From positions 1 to 64,000 of the forward strand of contig NZ_QHCS01000007.1 of NCBI RefSeq assembly GCF_003545875.1: a stretch of DNA of 64,000 bases, given 5' to 3'. Source of the stretch: Leptospira stimsonii. Lineage in GTDB: Bacteria > Spirochaetota > Leptospiria > Leptospirales > Leptospiraceae. Shown one piece after another: positions 19,647-28,979 of the stretch; within the stretch, counting starts at the first letter, position 1; every line of letters begins with the position of its first letter. Under the pieces are notes generated by a model. That model ran no database searches. It was not told the origin of the DNA and saw nothing but the letters and a program-made list of their open reading frames with translations. The position numbers were made by a program, and so were the translations under genes.

Positions 19647-19955
19647 TCAAACCTCTTTCTCAAAAACTCCCCTTTCGATAGAAATGCCCAAAAGTTCCAG
19701 CATTCCAGGCATATCAAAACCTTGCTTTTCGTATTCGGAAAAGACGCTCTTCTTTGCGTTCTCGATCGATTCTTGATCCTTCCAAACCGCGACCGTTACG
19801 AAAAAAATCCGTTCCTCCTCTGCTCTAATATATGCGAAATCTTGAATGAACCCGGGAAGAGTTTTGATAAACTCGCGGTTGATCTTGACGCTTTGAAAGA
19901 ATTCTTCCTTCGAAGGTACGGGTACGATAAATCTGTCTATGAAAATTTTCTGCAT
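19647..19955 (-). CDS. ABM/dimeric alpha-beta barrel protein
   Basis: A 102-residue protein with a good SD (AAAGGAGG upstream of the ATG). The sequence FIVPVPSKEEF, T-L-P-G-F-I-Q-D-F-A-Y and V-T-V-A-V-W-K-D-Q-E-S-I-E-N-A-K fits the antibiotic biosynthesis monooxygenase-like dimeric barrel fold (F-W/A-V-W-x-D). Members include small haem-degrading and quinone-forming enzymes, but many are uncharacterised. Its start lies inside the 3' end of the AraC regulator gene on the same strand. The specific function is unknown. Confidence 0.7.
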   Translation of the reverse strand: MQKIFIDRFIVPVPSKEEFFQSVKINREFIKTLPGFIQDFAYIRAEEERIFFVTVAVWKDQESIENAKKSVFSEYEKQGFDMPGMLELLGISIERGVFEKEV

Positions 19956-20844
19956 TCTGATCCTCCTTTTGAAAATCAGAATACACCGAGATCAAAAATC
20001 CAAATTGTAAAAAATCAGAAAAATACCAAAGAGACGGCGTTCTGAAAAAATCCTTGGGAGCAAGTCCCGTAAACGATCGAAAATCTTTGATAAAATGTGC
20101 CTGATCAAAATAACCGGCTTCGTATCCGATATCCGTGAGCGTTCGAAAGGGAGAATAACGTTCGATCAGAGATTTCATTCTTAACAAGTTTGCGAATTGT
20201 TTCGGGGAAGTTCCGACCGTTTGTCTAAATCTTTTTTCATAAGAATCTCTACTGATCGGCATTCCCTGGATAAGCTCCCGAATTTTGAGATTCCCATTCG
20301 TGTTCCGAATTCTTTTTATAGTTTCAAACACGAGAAGATCCGTTTTGGATTCTTTAATGAGGGAAAGCAAAAATTCTTCGATGATCTTGATTCTTCCTTC
20401 GTTCGTTCTCGAATCAGAAAGTTTTTCCTCGATTTCCGAGGTCAGTGATTTTGGAAGAAGACGATCGAGGGAAACGTTCATCCCAAAGAGTTCGTTCATC
20501 GGAATCTTAAAAAAATTGGCCGCCCTGCCTTCTTGAAAGTTGACTAAGAACATGGAAGAGTCTCTTGAATATCGGATCAGACGCGAATTTTTTCTTAGGC
20601 CTGCGATTCCTAAAACAGGAACCCGATTTTCCTTGGATTGTTCCGTGATATCGACGTTCCCTCGAATTCGAAAGGACAAGACTAAGGATGAATTCGGTAG
20701 GATTCGGTTTTCCCTTTCCAAATCGCTTTCGATGACCATATAATCTCTGATATACGATTTTAAAAATCCGTTCGGACCGTAGGTTTTGATATGGATCGGA
20801 GGTTGTGATACGGATTTGTTAAGCGAAGTCATCGATCGTTCCAT
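19825..20844 (-). CDS. AraC-family transcriptional regulator (C-terminus possibly frameshifted)
   Basis: A 339-residue frame. The N-terminal part (residues 15-150) resembles the sensor domain of AraC-type regulators (Y-I-R-D-Y-M-V-I-E-S, P-N-S-S-L-V-L-S-F-R-I-R-G). Residues about 185-285 form the helix-turn-helix domain, with S-R-D-S-Y-E-K-R-F-R-Q-T-V-G-T-S-P-K-Q-F and AGYFDQAHFIKDFRSFTGL. Family proteins usually stop soon after P-K-D-F-F. Here about 50 extra basic residues continue into the next gene and overlap it by 131 bases, which suggests a lost stop or small frameshift near 19980-20040. It probably regulates the downstream ABM-type gene. Confidence 0.8.
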   Translation of the reverse strand: MERSMTSLNKSVSQPPIHIKTYGPNGFLKSYIRDYMVIESDLERENRILPNSSLVLSFRIRGNVDITEQSKENRVPVLGIAGLRKNSRLIRYSRDSSMFLVNFQEGRAANFFKIPMNELFGMNVSLDRLLPKSLTSEIEEKLSDSRTNEGRIKIIEEFLLSLIKESKTDLLVFETIKRIRNTNGNLKIRELIQGMPISRDSYEKRFRQTVGTSPKQFANLLRMKSLIERYSPFRTLTDIGYEAGYFDQAHFIKDFRSFTGLAPKDFFRTPSLWYFSDFLQFGFLISVYSDFQKEDQNAENFHRQIYRTRTFEGRILSKRQDQPRVYQNSSRVHSRFRIY

Positions 20845-20954
20845 ACTAAATCAGCGTGTCTTTAACGCAAGGTCCCACTCAATTCTTTCTCGCATCGTCT
20901 TTTCCAATTTGCGCGGATGATTTTTCACGAGATCGTAAGGATCGGATTTAGAAT

Positions 20955-21353
<399 letters not shown>

Positions 21354-21591
21354 GACTTCTCTTTCCAGCTTTTCCAAAAGACACGGGTGAGCAATCAGAA
21401 AAAGGGAACCCCATTTCGGGACAATTCACCGTTTCTTAGACGATTTTACTCTTCAGCAGAACTTCGATTCTTCTGAAATTGAAAGGGTAAGAATCCGGAA
21501 AGATCGACTCGATGTAAAAAGTAAAAAATGAGTTTTCCTGGAAGGGAATTCTCAGAAAACATTCCTAGAGATTCGGGAGAAAATCGTTATT

Positions 21592-22605
21592 ATGAAAGTG
21601 TATGAAATCCAAAATCAATTCGGACTGGAGAATCTAAAAATCGCAGAACGTCCGGATCCTACCCCTTCGCACGGAGAAGTTTTAGTAAGAATGAGAGCCG
21701 CCTCTCTCAACTACAGAGACTATCTGATGGCGATCGGAAAATACAACCCGAAACAAAAACTTCCTTTGATCCCTCTCTCGGACGGAGCCGGCGAAATTGT
21801 TCAGATCGGTCCGGGCGTGACGAAGTGGAAAGTCGGAGACAAGGTTTGTGCGAACTTTGCGCAGACTTGGTTGGACGGAGCGCCTGATATCGACATGCTC
21901 AGAAATACGTTAGGTGGTCCGTTGGATGGAACTCTCTGCGAACTCAGAATTTTCGGCGAACAAGGCTTAGTTCCGATGCCCGAAAACATTTCCTTTGCGG
22001 AAGCTTCGACACTCCCTTGCGCCGCTTTGACCGCTTACACTGCGATCGTTACGCACGGAAACATTCAACCCGGAGCCACCGTCGTAATTCAAGGAACGGG
22101 CGGCGTTTCCATTTTTGCATTACAATTTGCTAAAATGATGGGAGCAAGGGTAATAGCGACTTCTTCCAGCGACAATAAATTAAAAAAAGTAAAAGAATTG
22201 GGCGCCGACGAAGTCATCAACTACAGCGAAAAAACGAACTGGGATCGGGAAGTAAGAAAGATGACGAATATGAAAGGCGCCGATCTCATCATCGAAGTCG
22301 GAGGTGCGGGAACACTGCAAAAATCAATCTCCAGCACGAAACCTTGGGGAACCATCGCTCTCATCGGAGTTTTAGCCGGCGGAGAAAGCAACAATCTATC
22401 CCTTTTTCCGATCCTGATGCAAGGAATCCGAGTCCAGGGAATTATCGTAGGGAGCAGACGAAATTTCGAAGATATGAACAGAGCGATCAGCATCAATGGA
22501 ATCAAACCCGTCGTCGATCACGTATATACTTTTGAGGAAACTCCGAAAGCGTATGAAACACTCAAGGCAGGAAAGCATTTCGGAAAAGTTTGTATCGAGA
22601 TCTAA
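21592..22605 (+). CDS. MDR-family zinc-independent alcohol dehydrogenase / quinone oxidoreductase
   Basis: A 337-residue medium-chain dehydrogenase/reductase. The N-terminal catalytic domain has L-N-Y-R-D-Y-L-M-A-I-G-K-Y and P-L-S-D-G-A-G-E-I-V. The Rossmann domain has V-I-Q-G-T-G-G-V-S-I-F-A-L-Q-F-A-K (dinucleotide-binding G-x-G-G-V) near residues 163-180. The cysteine/glutamate zinc ligands of true zinc alcohol dehydrogenases are not obvious, suggesting a zinc-independent NAD(P)H oxidoreductase. The substrate is unknown. It is convergent with metI, with a bidirectional hairpin between them. Confidence 0.83.
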   Translation: MKVYEIQNQFGLENLKIAERPDPTPSHGEVLVRMRAASLNYRDYLMAIGKYNPKQKLPLIPLSDGAGEIVQIGPGVTKWKVGDKVCANFAQTWLDGAPDIDMLRNTLGGPLDGTLCELRIFGEQGLVPMPENISFAEASTLPCAALTAYTAIVTHGNIQPGATVVIQGTGGVSIFALQFAKMMGARVIATSSSDNKLKKVKELGADEVINYSEKTNWDREVRKMTNMKGADLIIEVGGAGTLQKSISSTKPWGTIALIGVLAGGESNNLSLFPILMQGIRVQGIIVGSRRNFEDMNRAISINGIKPVVDHVYTFEETPKAYETLKAGKHFGKVCIEI

Positions 22606-22622
22606 AAATTCTCGATACAAAC
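22588..22622. terminator. Bidirectional terminator-like hairpin between convergent genes
   Basis: A perfect 13-bp stem (22588-22600 with 22610-22622, arm GTTTGTATCGAGA) with a 9-base loop starts inside the last codons of the MDR dehydrogenase. T-rich stretches lie downstream on the plus strand. It would serve both this gene and metI, which end 41 bases apart. Confidence 0.65.
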
Positions 22623-22646
22623 ACATTCAACTTTTGTAAAACGTTT

Positions 22647-23318
22647 TTATCCGGCTCTTTTATCCACTTTTTTCCGGATTGTATCCCCGAACCATTGGAT
22701 CAATTGTACGAGAAGAATTAAGATGGCGACCGTTGTGAACATGATCCCGTCTTCATATCGATAATAGCCGAAACGAATCGCAAGGTCCCCGATCCCTCCT
22801 CCGCCAACAATTCCGGCCATCGCAGAAAAACCGAGAAGACTCACGGACGTCAGCGTGATACCGGAGACGATTCCCGGCAACGCTTCGGGCAAAAGAATCT
22901 CCCGTATAATTAACGTCAGGTTTGCTCCGGTGGAAACGGCCGCTTCCAAAACGCCTTCCGGAATTTCTCTCAACGAAGCTTCTACGAGCCTTGCCAAAAA
23001 AGGAATCGCGGCCACCGACAAAGGAACCGAAGCGGAAAAAGGACCGATCGTCGTTCCCGTAATCCATTGAGTCAAAGGTAATAATGCGACAAGGAGAATC
23101 ACAAAAGGAATCGATCGAACTAAATTGGCGATCGTATTCAGAATAGAATGAATCCATCGATTTCGGATAAAAATTCCCTTGTCGGTCAGATAAATCAGAA
23201 GGCCGAGCGGGATTCCAAAAAGAATCGCGACGGACAGGGAAATTCCCAACATCCAGAAAGTTTGAACGAACGCTTTTACAAACTCATCGAGAGGCAGATC
23301 TTGCCATATTAGATTCAT
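22647..23318 (-). CDS. metI: Methionine ABC transporter permease MetI
   Basis: A 223-residue inner-membrane permease with five to six transmembrane helices. The family features are F-V-Q-T-F-W-M-L-G-I-S-L, I-R-S-I-P-F-V-I-L-L-V-A and the coupling-helix region E-A-A-V-S-T-G-A-N-L-T-L-I-I-R-E-I-L-L-P-E-A. The product forms the membrane channel of the MetNIQ importer for methionine. It overlaps metN by 4 bases (start 23318, metN stop at 23315), so translation is coupled. It is the last gene of the metQ-metN-metI operon. Confidence 0.92.
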   Translation of the reverse strand: MNLIWQDLPLDEFVKAFVQTFWMLGISLSVAILFGIPLGLLIYLTDKGIFIRNRWIHSILNTIANLVRSIPFVILLVALLPLTQWITGTTIGPFSASVPLSVAAIPFLARLVEASLREIPEGVLEAAVSTGANLTLIIREILLPEALPGIVSGITLTSVSLLGFSAMAGIVGGGGIGDLAIRFGYYRYEDGIMFTTVAILILLVQLIQWFGDTIRKKVDKRAG

Positions 23319-24337
23319 GGAATATGATCCTCTACGAACGCGCCCATTTCAGTGAAGGCTTTTTTTAAATCTTCCGATTCTCCGTTGCGATCCACTTCCA
23401 AAAAGAAAGTCCCCACAGGTTCTCCTAAAATCGTTTCAACCTTGCTAAAAAGAATATTCGGAGTTCTTCCGGTCGATCGGATGACTCTCGCTAAAATCGG
23501 ATTTTTCGCCGCTCCTCCCTGAAAGATCACTTTCAAAATTCTTCCCTTAGCACCGGAAAATGTTTCCGATGGAATTCCTTGGTCCGATGCCGGACCGAGA
23601 AGTTTTTTCGCGGCATCCGATTTCGGATTCGCGAAAAAGGAAACGGTTCGATCAAGTTCCACGATACTACCTTTGTCCATAATAGCGGTCCGATCACAGA
23701 TTTCACGAACCACCGCCATTTCGTGCGTAACGATTAGAATCGTAATCGACAACCTTTCACGAATCTGTTTCAAAAGTTTTAATATAGATCTTGTCGTCTC
23801 CGGATCCAATGCCGAAGTTGGTTCGTCGCAAAGAAGAAGATCGGGATGATTGGCCAATGCCCTCGCAATCCCGACTCTTTGTTTTTGTCCTCCGCTCAAT
23901 TGCGCCGGATAAGAATTTTCCTTTTCCGAAATTTCGGTCAAAGCCAGAAGTTCACGAACACGTGCCTGAATGGAAGTTTTAGAGAGGCCAGCGACCTTGA
24001 GAGGGAACGCTACGTTATCAAAAACGCTTCGATTGGAGGCGAGATGGAATTGTTGAAACACCATGCCGATCTTCTGTCTATGATTCCGAAGCCGCTCTCC
24101 CTTCAGTTGTGTTACGTCTATACCGTGAATTAAAATCGAACCGTGGTCCGGTCTTTCCAATAAATTCGGAAAACGTAATAGAGTACTCTTTCCTGCGCCG
24201 GTAGTTCCGATGATACCGAAAATCTCCCCTTTTGCAATCGTAAGACTGACATCGTCCACGGCCTGAAAAGAATCTCCGTTCCCCAGAGTGAATTTCTTTG
24301 ATACGTTTCTAAATTCTAAAAAGGGAGAATCTGTCAT
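23315..24337 (-). CDS. metN: Methionine ABC transporter ATP-binding protein MetN
   Basis: A 340-residue ATPase. Walker A (G-T-T-G-A-G-K-S, residues 44-51), Q-loop (F-Q-Q near 94-96), the signature L-S-G-G-Q (147-151), Walker B with D171-E172 and the switch histidine (T-H-E, about 204) are all intact. Residues about 260-340 form the C-terminal NIL domain that binds methionine and inhibits transport in MetN proteins. That domain separates it from other ABC ATPases. It lies 6 bases after metQ and overlaps metI. Confidence 0.93.
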   Translation of the reverse strand: MTDSPFLEFRNVSKKFTLGNGDSFQAVDDVSLTIAKGEIFGIIGTTGAGKSTLLRFPNLLERPDHGSILIHGIDVTQLKGERLRNHRQKIGMVFQQFHLASNRSVFDNVAFPLKVAGLSKTSIQARVRELLALTEISEKENSYPAQLSGGQKQRVGIARALANHPDLLLCDEPTSALDPETTRSILKLLKQIRERLSITILIVTHEMAVVREICDRTAIMDKGSIVELDRTVSFFANPKSDAAKKLLGPASDQGIPSETFSGAKGRILKVIFQGGAAKNPILARVIRSTGRTPNILFSKVETILGEPVGTFFLEVDRNGESEDLKKAFTEMGAFVEDHIP

Positions 24338-24343
24338 ACGACT

Positions 24344-25174
24344 CTATTTTTTCGCAAGCCAATCCGGTTTTTGAAAACCCTTAAAATCAGAGTCGATCAC
24401 TTTTGCAAATTCCGGAGAATGAACAGCTTCCAAGATGTCGTTGGCAAAAGGTGCATTCTTTTCATCGGAACGAACCACGATGATGTTTTTGTGCTCTTCG
24501 GCTAAGGATTCCAGTTTTAATGCTTTCGTAAGATCCAAACCGGACGCGATCGCAAAATTCCCGTTCACTGCGGCAATCTCGGCGCTTTCTAAAGATCGCG
24601 GAAGCTGGGCGGCTTCCAAAGGGCGTAACTCCAACTTTTTAGGATTTTCCGTAACATCGGACAACGATGCTTTCGCGGGATTTGCGTTAGGCGAAACCTT
24701 AAGTAAACCGAGTTCTTCGAAAAGTTTAAGAGCCCTGAGTTGATTGGTCGGGTCGTTCGGAAGCGTCACCGTTCCGCCGTTCGGGATGGATTGAATCGTC
24801 TTACTTTTCCCGGCAAAAATCGCCATCGGCGCCGTGGGAACGGAAACGATTGCTGAAAGATTCAGATTCTTATCCTTGGAAAATTTATTCAAATAGACCG
24901 TATGCTGAAAAAGATTCGCATCAATATCACCGTTTTCTAATGCAAGATTCGGTTGTATGTAATCACTGAATTCAACGATTTCCAATTTATACCCCTTTTT
25001 TTCCAAATTCGGAAACACAGCCTTTTTTAAAAGACCGCCGTAAGGACCGGGACAGATTCCGATCTTAAGAGATTTTCTATCACCGGGAAGTTGGGGCGCT
25101 CCGGCCTTCTTACACTGAGAAAGAAGAATTGTGGAAAATATAAGAATCCAAATAATGAGTTTGATTAATTTCAT
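24344..25174 (-). CDS. metQ: Methionine-binding lipoprotein MetQ
   Basis: A 276-residue substrate-binding lipoprotein: signal peptide residues 1-20, L-S-Q-C with Cys21 as likely lipid site. NlpA/MetQ family blocks are visible: K-I-G-I-C-P-G-P-Y-G, the N-L-A-L-E-N-G-D-I-D-A-N-L-F-Q-H segment, P-N-D-P-T-N-Q-L-R-A-L and A-A-V-N-G-N-F-A-I. It captures methionine (or a related sulfur amino acid) for MetNI. First gene of the metQNI operon. No SAM-type riboswitch was seen in the short leader (25175-25229). Confidence 0.9.
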   Translation of the reverse strand: MKLIKLIIWILIFSTILLSQCKKAGAPQLPGDRKSLKIGICPGPYGGLLKKAVFPNLEKKGYKLEIVEFSDYIQPNLALENGDIDANLFQHTVYLNKFSKDKNLNLSAIVSVPTAPMAIFAGKSKTIQSIPNGGTVTLPNDPTNQLRALKLFEELGLLKVSPNANPAKASLSDVTENPKKLELRPLEAAQLPRSLESAEIAAVNGNFAIASGLDLTKALKLESLAEEHKNIIVVRSDEKNAPFANDILEAVHSPEFAKVIDSDFKGFQKPDWLAKK

Positions 25175-25229
25175 AAGAATATTACTCCTAAATTAAATTT
25201 ATAAAACAACACAAAGCACGCAAGAATTT

Positions 25230-26468
25230 TCAGGAAGACGCTTTTGGATTTAAAAGATAACTCCCGAACAAAGTTCCCGGAATTAAGCCGATCGCAAATA
25301 CAAAACCCGAAAGAGAACCGGCAGAAATCCCGGAGAAAAAAGTTCCGAAAGTACAACCGACCGAAACACAAGCCCCCCATCCCAAAAAAATCCCGCCCAC
25401 AAAAGCAAAGCTCGATTTGAGCCAAGGCAGTTGTGGAACGGACGGTTTGAATTGATCGGATGCCAATGAGGAAACGAACGAACCCGCAACCAAGGAAAGA
25501 ACAAAGATCCCATTGATCGTCAAGGAATGTGCCTCTTGTTTTGTCGCGCATCCGGCGATCGTATCCAAACCGTACAGACGTTCCGGCAGAATAGCGAATT
25601 GATTTCCGAACGACCTTGCGATTCTTCCCAATTCCGAAGTCACTCCGATCGGCCTCACTCGGAGATAATATAGAATGGAGATCAATCCAACGAGAACGCC
25701 CCCAAACCAGGAAGGCCAACGACCTTCGAAGATCGAAGCAGGAAAGCGACTCTTCGGATTAATTAAATACATGCTTTCCTCAGGAATCGCTCCTCTCTTG
25801 GAAACCCAAAAAGCCGCGCTCAAAAGGACAAGAAGAATCAAACCGAGACTCCCCGCATAACCAAGATTAGATGGTAACCAAACGACGGAAGCTTCCGCGA
25901 CCCAGAGACTATATAAAGAATTCCATGATAAGAACCCCAAAATGAACCCGAACCCAGCGCCGATCAACGCGGAAATCGATCCAAAAGAGCCTTCGCCGAT
26001 TCGATACAAATGACCGCTGATACAGGAACCCGAAATCGCCATTCCAAAACCGAAGGAAAGGCCTCCTAAAATGAGATGAAAATGAACCGGACCGATGAAA
26101 GCGTTCGGCGGCAAATAACCCGCGTTTGGCGAAGGTATCCAGGCGTCAAAAATTGCGAAGGTCCCTATCGTCGAGATAGCGATCGCCGCAAGAATACCCA
26201 GAACACCTCGCGGATCGCCACTCTGATAATAATCCCGGAAATTGCAGAAAAAACAGAACCGCGATCTCTGCATCACGAAACCGAGGGCCGAACCTGCAAG
26301 AATACTGATAGAGAATTCTCTTCCATATCCCGCTTGAGAATGAAAAAAATATGCTCCGATGAGAATCGTGAAAAACAAAATTCCCGAAAGGATCTTTGCA
26401 ATCCTTCCGGAGTTTTGCGAATCGTTTCCGATTCGCAAAGCGCTGAGTTCGATCAAATCAATGTCCAT
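25230..26468 (-). CDS. YeeE/YedE (TsuA-like) sulfur-compound transporter
   Basis: A 412-residue polytopic membrane protein. It carries the YeeE/YedE signatures GFGMAISGSCISGHLYRIGE and, near the C-terminus, G-W-G-A-C-V-S-V-G-C-T-F-G-T-F-F-S-G-I. The conserved cysteines in these segments are those that pass thiosulfate in TsuA. Family members import thiosulfate or related sulfur species. It lies upstream of metQ and 13 bases after an exported rhodanese on the same strand, a pairing that supports a role in sulfur uptake. The exact substrate is inferred. Confidence 0.86.
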   Translation of the reverse strand: MDIDLIELSALRIGNDSQNSGRIAKILSGILFFTILIGAYFFHSQAGYGREFSISILAGSALGFVMQRSRFCFFCNFRDYYQSGDPRGVLGILAAIAISTIGTFAIFDAWIPSPNAGYLPPNAFIGPVHFHLILGGLSFGFGMAISGSCISGHLYRIGEGSFGSISALIGAGFGFILGFLSWNSLYSLWVAEASVVWLPSNLGYAGSLGLILLVLLSAAFWVSKRGAIPEESMYLINPKSRFPASIFEGRWPSWFGGVLVGLISILYYLRVRPIGVTSELGRIARSFGNQFAILPERLYGLDTIAGCATKQEAHSLTINGIFVLSLVAGSFVSSLASDQFKPSVPQLPWLKSSFAFVGGIFLGWGACVSVGCTFGTFFSGISAGSLSGFVFAIGLIPGTLFGSYLLNPKASS

Positions 26469-26481
26469 CCTCAGCTAATAG

Positions 26482-27402
26482 CTATTTGCCGGTCCACACG
26501 GTACCGGTCGGATTATCAATAGGTACGCCCACTGCATTTCCGTATTCGGTCCATGAACCGTCGTATTGTTTTGCGTCGTAACCGAGTAATTTGGAAAGAA
26601 CAAACCAAGAGTGGCTAGAACGTTCTCCGATTCTGCAATATACGATAACCGGCTTTGTTCCATCGACTCCGACTTCGGAATAAATTTTCTTTAAGTCGGC
26701 AACGGATTTAAAAGTGCCGTCGTCCTGATTCACTGCTTTCGCCCAAGGAACATTGATCGCGCCTGGAACGTGTCCCGCCCGAATTGCGAGCTCTTGAATT
26801 CCTGCGGGAGCGATGATCTTACCGCTGTATTCATCTGGAGAACGAATGTCGAGAAGGACCGTCTTACCTTTCGAATCAACTGCTTTCAATACGTCCGGAA
26901 GTTTTGCTCTTAACTTCTTATTCTCTTGAGAAATCTTATAAGTGGAGGCGGCCACGCTCGGTGTTTCCGTTGAAAACGGTTTTTTATCCAATTCCCATTT
27001 TTTACGACCGCCGTTTAAGATACGAACGTCCTTATGACCGTAAAGAGAAAAGATCCAAGCTCCCCAGGTCGCAAACCAGTTGTTATTATCGCCATAAAGA
27101 ACCACTGTCGAATCGTTTGAAATTCCGGATTGAGAAAGTAGTTTTGAAAATTTCTCCGCCGAAACGATATCTCTTCTGGGTTGATCTACAAGATCCGTAT
27201 GCCAACGGAAATTCAAAGCTCCCTTGATATGCCCCTTTTCGTACACTCCGGGATCTACGCTCACTTCAATAATCCGAACCTTCGGATTTTCGAGATTTTG
27301 TGAAAGCCACTCGGTAGTCACGAGAACATCGTCCGGGCCAGCCAAAACCGATGTAAACGGAATGAGAAGAATGAAACTAAAGTTCAACCAACGTTTTTTC
27401 AT
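26482..27402 (-). CDS. Exported two-domain sulfurtransferase (rhodanese)
   Basis: A 306-residue protein from the ATG at 27402, which follows a strong AGGAGG; a longer upstream frame lacks such a site. Residues 1-21 form a signal peptide (S-V-L-A-G), so it acts in the periplasm. Two rhodanese domains follow. The first keeps the fold (V-V-L-Y-G-D-N-N-N-W-F-A-T-W) but lacks an active-site cysteine at the expected place. The second has the loop Y-C-R-I-G-E-R-S with the catalytic cysteine. This is the thiosulfate or 3-mercaptopyruvate sulfurtransferase type. With the adjacent YeeE/YedE transporter it suggests handling of thiosulfate-like sulfane sulfur. Confidence 0.86.
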   Translation of the reverse strand: MKKRWLNFSFILLIPFTSVLAGPDDVLVTTEWLSQNLENPKVRIIEVSVDPGVYEKGHIKGALNFRWHTDLVDQPRRDIVSAEKFSKLLSQSGISNDSTVVLYGDNNNWFATWGAWIFSLYGHKDVRILNGGRKKWELDKKPFSTETPSVAASTYKISQENKKLRAKLPDVLKAVDSKGKTVLLDIRSPDEYSGKIIAPAGIQELAIRAGHVPGAINVPWAKAVNQDDGTFKSVADLKKIYSEVGVDGTKPVIVYCRIGERSSHSWFVLSKLLGYDAKQYDGSWTEYGNAVGVPIDNPTGTVWTGK

Positions 27403-27418
27403 AAAGCCTCCTACGCCT

Positions 27419-27443
27419 TCTGGAAGACTCAAATTCTTCCAGA
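27419..27443 (-). promoter_or_regulatory. 5' leader hairpin before the rhodanese gene
   Basis: A perfect 9-bp inverted repeat (27419-27427 with 27435-27443, core TGGAAGA / TCTTCCA, 7-base loop) lies just upstream of the ribosome binding site of the rhodanese. It could be a leader structure or a protein site. No known riboswitch consensus was recognised. Confidence 0.35.
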
Positions 27444-27821
27444 TTTTAACTAAGATGAGAAATTCAAGATTGCAAGCAATTTTCTGTTTTAACAGATTCA
27501 TTTCTCATAAAACGCACATGATTTCATCTTATAAATTGAAAAGCGGAAATATTTTGAGCTTTTTGAAACAGATTTTATTCATTCATAAGAAGTCCAAATA
27601 TAAGGATGGATTGCTTTGTAAAACTTGAATTCGCTACTTAAGTGCTTTTGTCTTGTTCCAGCTTGTTTCCGACTCGATTCGCTTTATTAAATTTTTATTC
27701 TGTTATAACAAATTTTCCTTGTGCTTAAAGAAACCCACATTTTTATCGTATTTAAAAAATACCGGTCCAGAGGAATCCTTTGAGTGGGATCTGGAAATCT
27801 TTTCGGGGGACGTGATTCACG
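27444..27821. other. AT-rich divergent intergenic region
   Basis: Separates the sulfur-transport genes (minus) from the dioxygenase-BASS pair (plus). Beyond the leader hairpin noted at 27419-27443, no gene, repeat or known riboswitch was recognised. It should contain two promoters. Confidence 0.4.
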
Positions 27822-28976
27822 ATGGCTACAAAAACTCTTACTAAACCGAAGGTAAAAAGAAAAACACAATCCAAGCCGAAATCGAAGTCGATCGTTTCAA
27901 AAAAGACGAACGCAAAATCCGATTCTTCCTTACAAAAAGGTTTCTTAGATCCTAAGAATCCGCTTCCGGTCGTTTATCAACCGAAATCGTTGGATCAAGC
28001 GGACAAGTCTTCTTTGATCCAATGGATCAAGTCCAACAAACGTACGTTAACTGATGATCTGAAGGAATACGGCGCGATCCTATTCCGAGGTTTTAACGTA
28101 GAATCACCGCAGGATTTCGAAGACGTGATTTTAAACGTAGATCCGAATCTAAAAAATAATTATCTGGGAACTTCCCCCCGTAATCAAATTACAAAATACG
28201 CTTTCACAGCGACGGAACTTCCTCCCGCTTATCCGATCATGCAACACGCAGAGATGAGCTTTTTAGATTCTCCTCCTCGAAAACTTTTTTTCTTTTGCGG
28301 AGAAGCGCCCGGTAAATTCGGAGAAACTCCGATCACCGATCTTCGAAAGGTATTACAAGAAGTTCCTCAATCGATCCGTGATAAATTCGAAAAAGAAAAA
28401 ATTCAGTATTCCAGAGTTTACAACGGACCTTCGAATCAATCACGTTTTCAGTTCTGGAAAACGAAACGATGGGATGAAATGTTCCAGACACAAAATCGGG
28501 ACGAAGTGGAGAAAATTTCCAAAAAGCAAAATTTCAAGGTGGAATGGTTCGGTGAAGATAATCTTCGTCTGATTAACACGACCCTTGCGATTCGTAAACA
28601 TCCCGAATTCAAAACTCCGGCTTGGCACAATCATTCTCAGGTTTTTCATATCGACGCCGCTAGAAAAGAATATTGGTATATCTTCGCTCGTCAAAAAACG
28701 ATTCGTGTTTTTTTTATCGGAATCGCTCTGGAAGTTCTAACTCTTATCAAAAAACTTACTACAAAAAAAGAATATCTAGATACGCATTGCAGTTACGGGA
28801 ACGGAGAAGAAATTACTTTGGATGAACTCGTTCAAATCCAAGACGTTTTCTGGAAAAATATTTCTTTGTTCTCTTGGCAAAACGGAGACGTCCTGGTGAT
28901 CGATAACTATTCCATCTCTCACGGAAGACATCCATTTTCCGGCCCAAGAAAAATATACGTTGCTTGGGCGGATTGA
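27822..28976 (+). CDS. TauD/TfdA-family Fe(II)/2-oxoglutarate dioxygenase
   Basis: A 384-residue protein with a lysine-rich, probably disordered N-terminus (residues 1-40), then a TauD-type double-stranded beta-helix. The iron ligands are visible: H142 and E144 in Q-H-A-E-M-S-F, and H367 in S-I-S-H-G-R-H, with R376 in G-P-R-K-I to bind 2-oxoglutarate. The facial triad uses Glu instead of the commoner Asp, as in clavaminate-synthase-like and SyrP-like members. The substrate is unknown; taurine is not implied. The stop is 3 bases before the start of a BASS transporter, so the two are coupled. Confidence 0.84.
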   Translation: MATKTLTKPKVKRKTQSKPKSKSIVSKKTNAKSDSSLQKGFLDPKNPLPVVYQPKSLDQADKSSLIQWIKSNKRTLTDDLKEYGAILFRGFNVESPQDFEDVILNVDPNLKNNYLGTSPRNQITKYAFTATELPPAYPIMQHAEMSFLDSPPRKLFFFCGEAPGKFGETPITDLRKVLQEVPQSIRDKFEKEKIQYSRVYNGPSNQSRFQFWKTKRWDEMFQTQNRDEVEKISKKQNFKVEWFGEDNLRLINTTLAIRKHPEFKTPAWHNHSQVFHIDAARKEYWYIFARQKTIRVFFIGIALEVLTLIKKLTTKKEYLDTHCSYGNGEEITLDELVQIQDVFWKNISLFSWQNGDVLVIDNYSISHGRHPFSGPRKIYVAWAD

Positions 28977-28979
28977 TAG

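Noticed and set aside
22647..27821. Search for a SAM or other riboswitch upstream of metQ, the YeeE/YedE gene or the rhodanese
   Set aside because: No known riboswitch consensus was found; only a simple hairpin is present before the rhodanese.
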